Positions 62,306 through 64,000 of a DNA stretch of 64,000 nucleotides are shown here, piece by piece. The notes below the pieces were generated by a model. That model saw only the letters and a program-made list of their open reading frames with translations, did no database searches and was not told the DNA's origin. Source of the stretch: Xestospongia bergquistia (taxonomy: Eukaryota; Porifera; Demospongiae; Haplosclerida; Petrosiidae); contig OZ014412.1 in the NCBI GenBank assembly GCA_963965975.1, forward strand, positions 3,102,501 through 3,166,500, read 5' to 3'. Each line of letters opens with the position of its first letter. Within the stretch, counting starts at the first letter, position 1. The position numbers were made by a program, and so were the translations under genes.

Positions 62306-62514
62306 AAGTCATATTACACTTAATGTCACTTGATACCACACATTTAACTGTCTTTATATGAAGACCAGGAAAATACCATACAGTAATGATATAACTGATA
62401 TTCTTGGAGATCAAACACTGCTCCAGGATGACCTAGTTGAGCACAATTATATCTTGTAATGTAAACTCATGTAATTAATAATCTTACTCCTTGTAACTTT
62501 TCCCAACAATATCT

Positions 62515-62724
62515 TGCCAACACATCTCATTATTGTATTGTCATATTAATGATATCCAAGCAAAATTATTATGAAGATTAATTTACATGTAATGAAATGA
62601 GAATTTACAGCTATATAATAAAACTAAATAAAATAGTACATTAGTTAGTAATATAATCATACCTGTACATTTTAATATAATAGATACTAACAATATTAGA
62701 AGTAGCCATGTTGTCTAGATCCAT
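62515..62724 (-). pseudogene. M-type 5' relic (signal peptide exon and Ig scraps)
   Basis: The minus strand shows the M first exon (62724 to about 62663, start codon, GTATGATT donor and intron 1 nearly unchanged). Five bases are missing after the third codon, so the signal peptide frame is lost. The Ig exon is reduced to its first bases and a scrap at 62515-62565 matching the region CATCTCACTATTGTATTG. No later exons follow. Confidence 0.75.
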
Positions 62725-63018
62725 ATTGAGTTTATCATTACATCATTTTTGCATCATTACAAATCATTACTCTGTGTAACATATATATTAGTAAAAGTTA
62801 TCTTTAAGGCATTGTTAATTACAAAACTTACATTGACATCATCATAATTAAGGATATCTTTGTTCACAATGTTTATATATGCATTAAGATAAATAACCTA
62901 ATTAATACATTTTACTTAAAAAATTTTTCTTGATCATAGGACTTGACACATCCTGATGTGTTCATAAAAATCTATTCTGATCACATGCAATAAATCTAAA
63001 GATTGAGATTCATGTGAC
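62725..63018. other. Gene-free AT-rich DNA
   Basis: No supported exon or repeat beyond short AT runs. Confidence 0.4.
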
Positions 63019-63222
63019 ATATAAGGGATCACTTCTGTCAATACATTTGTGACCTAATTTATGAAAAGGGACCACTGTTAAAACACCTCAAAAAAGTTTT
63101 GTATACATACAGTTACCATGAATAGTTGCGTATACAAAAGTGTTTTTTGATATGTTTTAACAGTGGTCCCTTTTCACATATATCAGGTCCCAAATGTATT
63201 GACAGAAGCAGTCCCTTATTGC
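63019..63222. mobile_element. Fold-back (MITE-like) element
   Basis: About 200 bp forming an almost complete palindrome. The left arm has AAGGGATCACTTCTGTCAAT, ATGAAAAGGGACCACTGTTA and AAACACCTCAAAAAAG. The right arm repeats these as reverse complement (AACAGTGGTCCCTTTTCA, TGTATTGACAGAAG, TCCCTTAT). The centre holds GTATACATACAGTTACCATG. There is no coding capacity, so it would depend on a transposase encoded elsewhere. Target-site duplication was not clear by eye. Confidence 0.75.
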
Positions 63223-64000
63223 AAATCAGGTCAGATATATATATATGTTATGTATCTGTCTCTATATATATGTATCCCTTTCTGAACTGATGTACTGGCT
63301 GTAATAATTGACTTTTACCTTTTAAATCTGACCTTGCACCTCTTGACCCCAGGGTCATGAATGTTATGACAATACTTTCCAGGTATTCGGGGTCACACAA
63401 CAACTTGTTTTGATAATGGTTTCCAGGTATTATTCAATATCAGCATTATCTTCTTTCTTATTTTTTACAACGATCAACATTACATCAGCTAAATACTTCT
63501 TTACATGTACCAGCATATATATTCAGTGCTATAGTATCGGTCGTTCCATTGCAGATATCTCTCGAATAACAGATGCAGTGGACTCATTGGTGAATTTCCA
63601 AGTTAGTAAAATTTAATGTATAATTTTTACTTTGGAACATCTCGAGTCTAGCTGCATTAATTGTCATAAGCAGTTACAAGTTATTACTGAAGCTATGCTT
63701 GTTAGCGAGTTGTAAAATCTAGAATAATCTGAACTAAGCGAACAAATGCACAACTTAGGAACCATGTTGTGAACTCCAAGCTTGCATATGCTAGGGTTTT
63801 GTTAGATCAGCATGTAGGCGTCTATAAATCATGTAGTTCAAGAACTCTGGTCTAGTCAATTTTCTATCGAATCAAATTTATAGCCTAGGAAGTAAAAGTT
63901 ATTACTGAGGCTACATGTTTACTAGTGAGTTGTAAAATCTAGAATAATCTGAAACCAAGGGAACAAATACAAAAAATTACCTTAATAATTGTGCAATGTC
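63223..64000. other. Right end of window, no gene recognised
   Basis: Two similar segments, GTTATTACTGA(A/G)GCTA.. at 63680 and 63900 with the following GAGTTGTAAAATCTAGAATA, form a direct repeat about 220 bp apart. The open frame at 63410-63616 could be an exon of an unknown gene but has no recognised motif. Confidence 0.35.

Overview
The window looks like animal nuclear DNA, most likely from a sponge. It is AT-rich, its genes are split into many small exons by introns of mostly 40-60 bp with GT..AG ends, and the products are multidomain Ig/FN3 transmembrane receptors. No bacterial operons, tRNA or rRNA genes were seen. Exon structures were built by hand from splice signals, reading frames and comparison between copies. 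There are no transcripts or database searches behind them. The sponge assignment is inference.

About 13.8-55.4 kb holds a tandem array of a convergent gene pair. Each pair has a plus-strand 'P-type' gene and a minus-strand 'M-type' gene facing tail to tail. The pairs are P1 (13834-17610)/M1 (18126-20413), P2 (27963-31469)/M2 (31941-34258), P3 (38488-40518)/M3 (42181-44475), and P4 (48529-50532) plus the partial P5 (51174-52960)/M4 (53198-55433). M1, M3, M4, P3 and P4 read as open multi-exon genes. P1 has one in-frame stop. P2 and M2 are decayed. A fifth pair in inverted orientation survives as fragments in 1.0-6.7 kb (M-type exons on +, P-type tails with death-domain copies on -). A further M-type 5' fragment lies at 62.5-62.7 kb. 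Two diverged single genes, G1 (56533-59248) and G2 (59549-61475), flank the array on the minus strand.

All genes share one plan: signal peptide, Ig domain (one exon), FN3 domain (one exon), a beta-rich domain D3 (two exons), a cysteine-bearing domain D4 with a GxY...YD motif, a Ser/Thr-rich stalk, one transmembrane segment and a cytoplasmic tail. The first five intron phases (1-1-1-0-1) are the same in every gene. M-type and G1 tails are short with paired tyrosines (QYENV or EYLEV, then AYGV or AYGTV). P-type tails carry an ITIM-like SQYSTL motif and, in the best-preserved copies, a death domain. P3 and P4 now end just after a membrane segment encoded partly by a GTT microsatellite.

Ig and FN3 exons are nearly the same in M and P genes, while D3, D4, signal peptides and tails differ. 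Some copies carry the FN3 variant of the other type. This suggests exchange of the ligand-facing exons between opposite-strand genes. The layout resembles a diversifying immune-type or allorecognition receptor cluster with both tyrosine-motif and death-domain outputs; the function is inference.

The remaining DNA (6.7-13.8, 20.4-27.9, 34.3-37.4, 44.5-48.0 and 61.5-64 kb) is mostly dispersed repeats, AT-rich satellites, minisatellites, fold-back elements and receptor relics.
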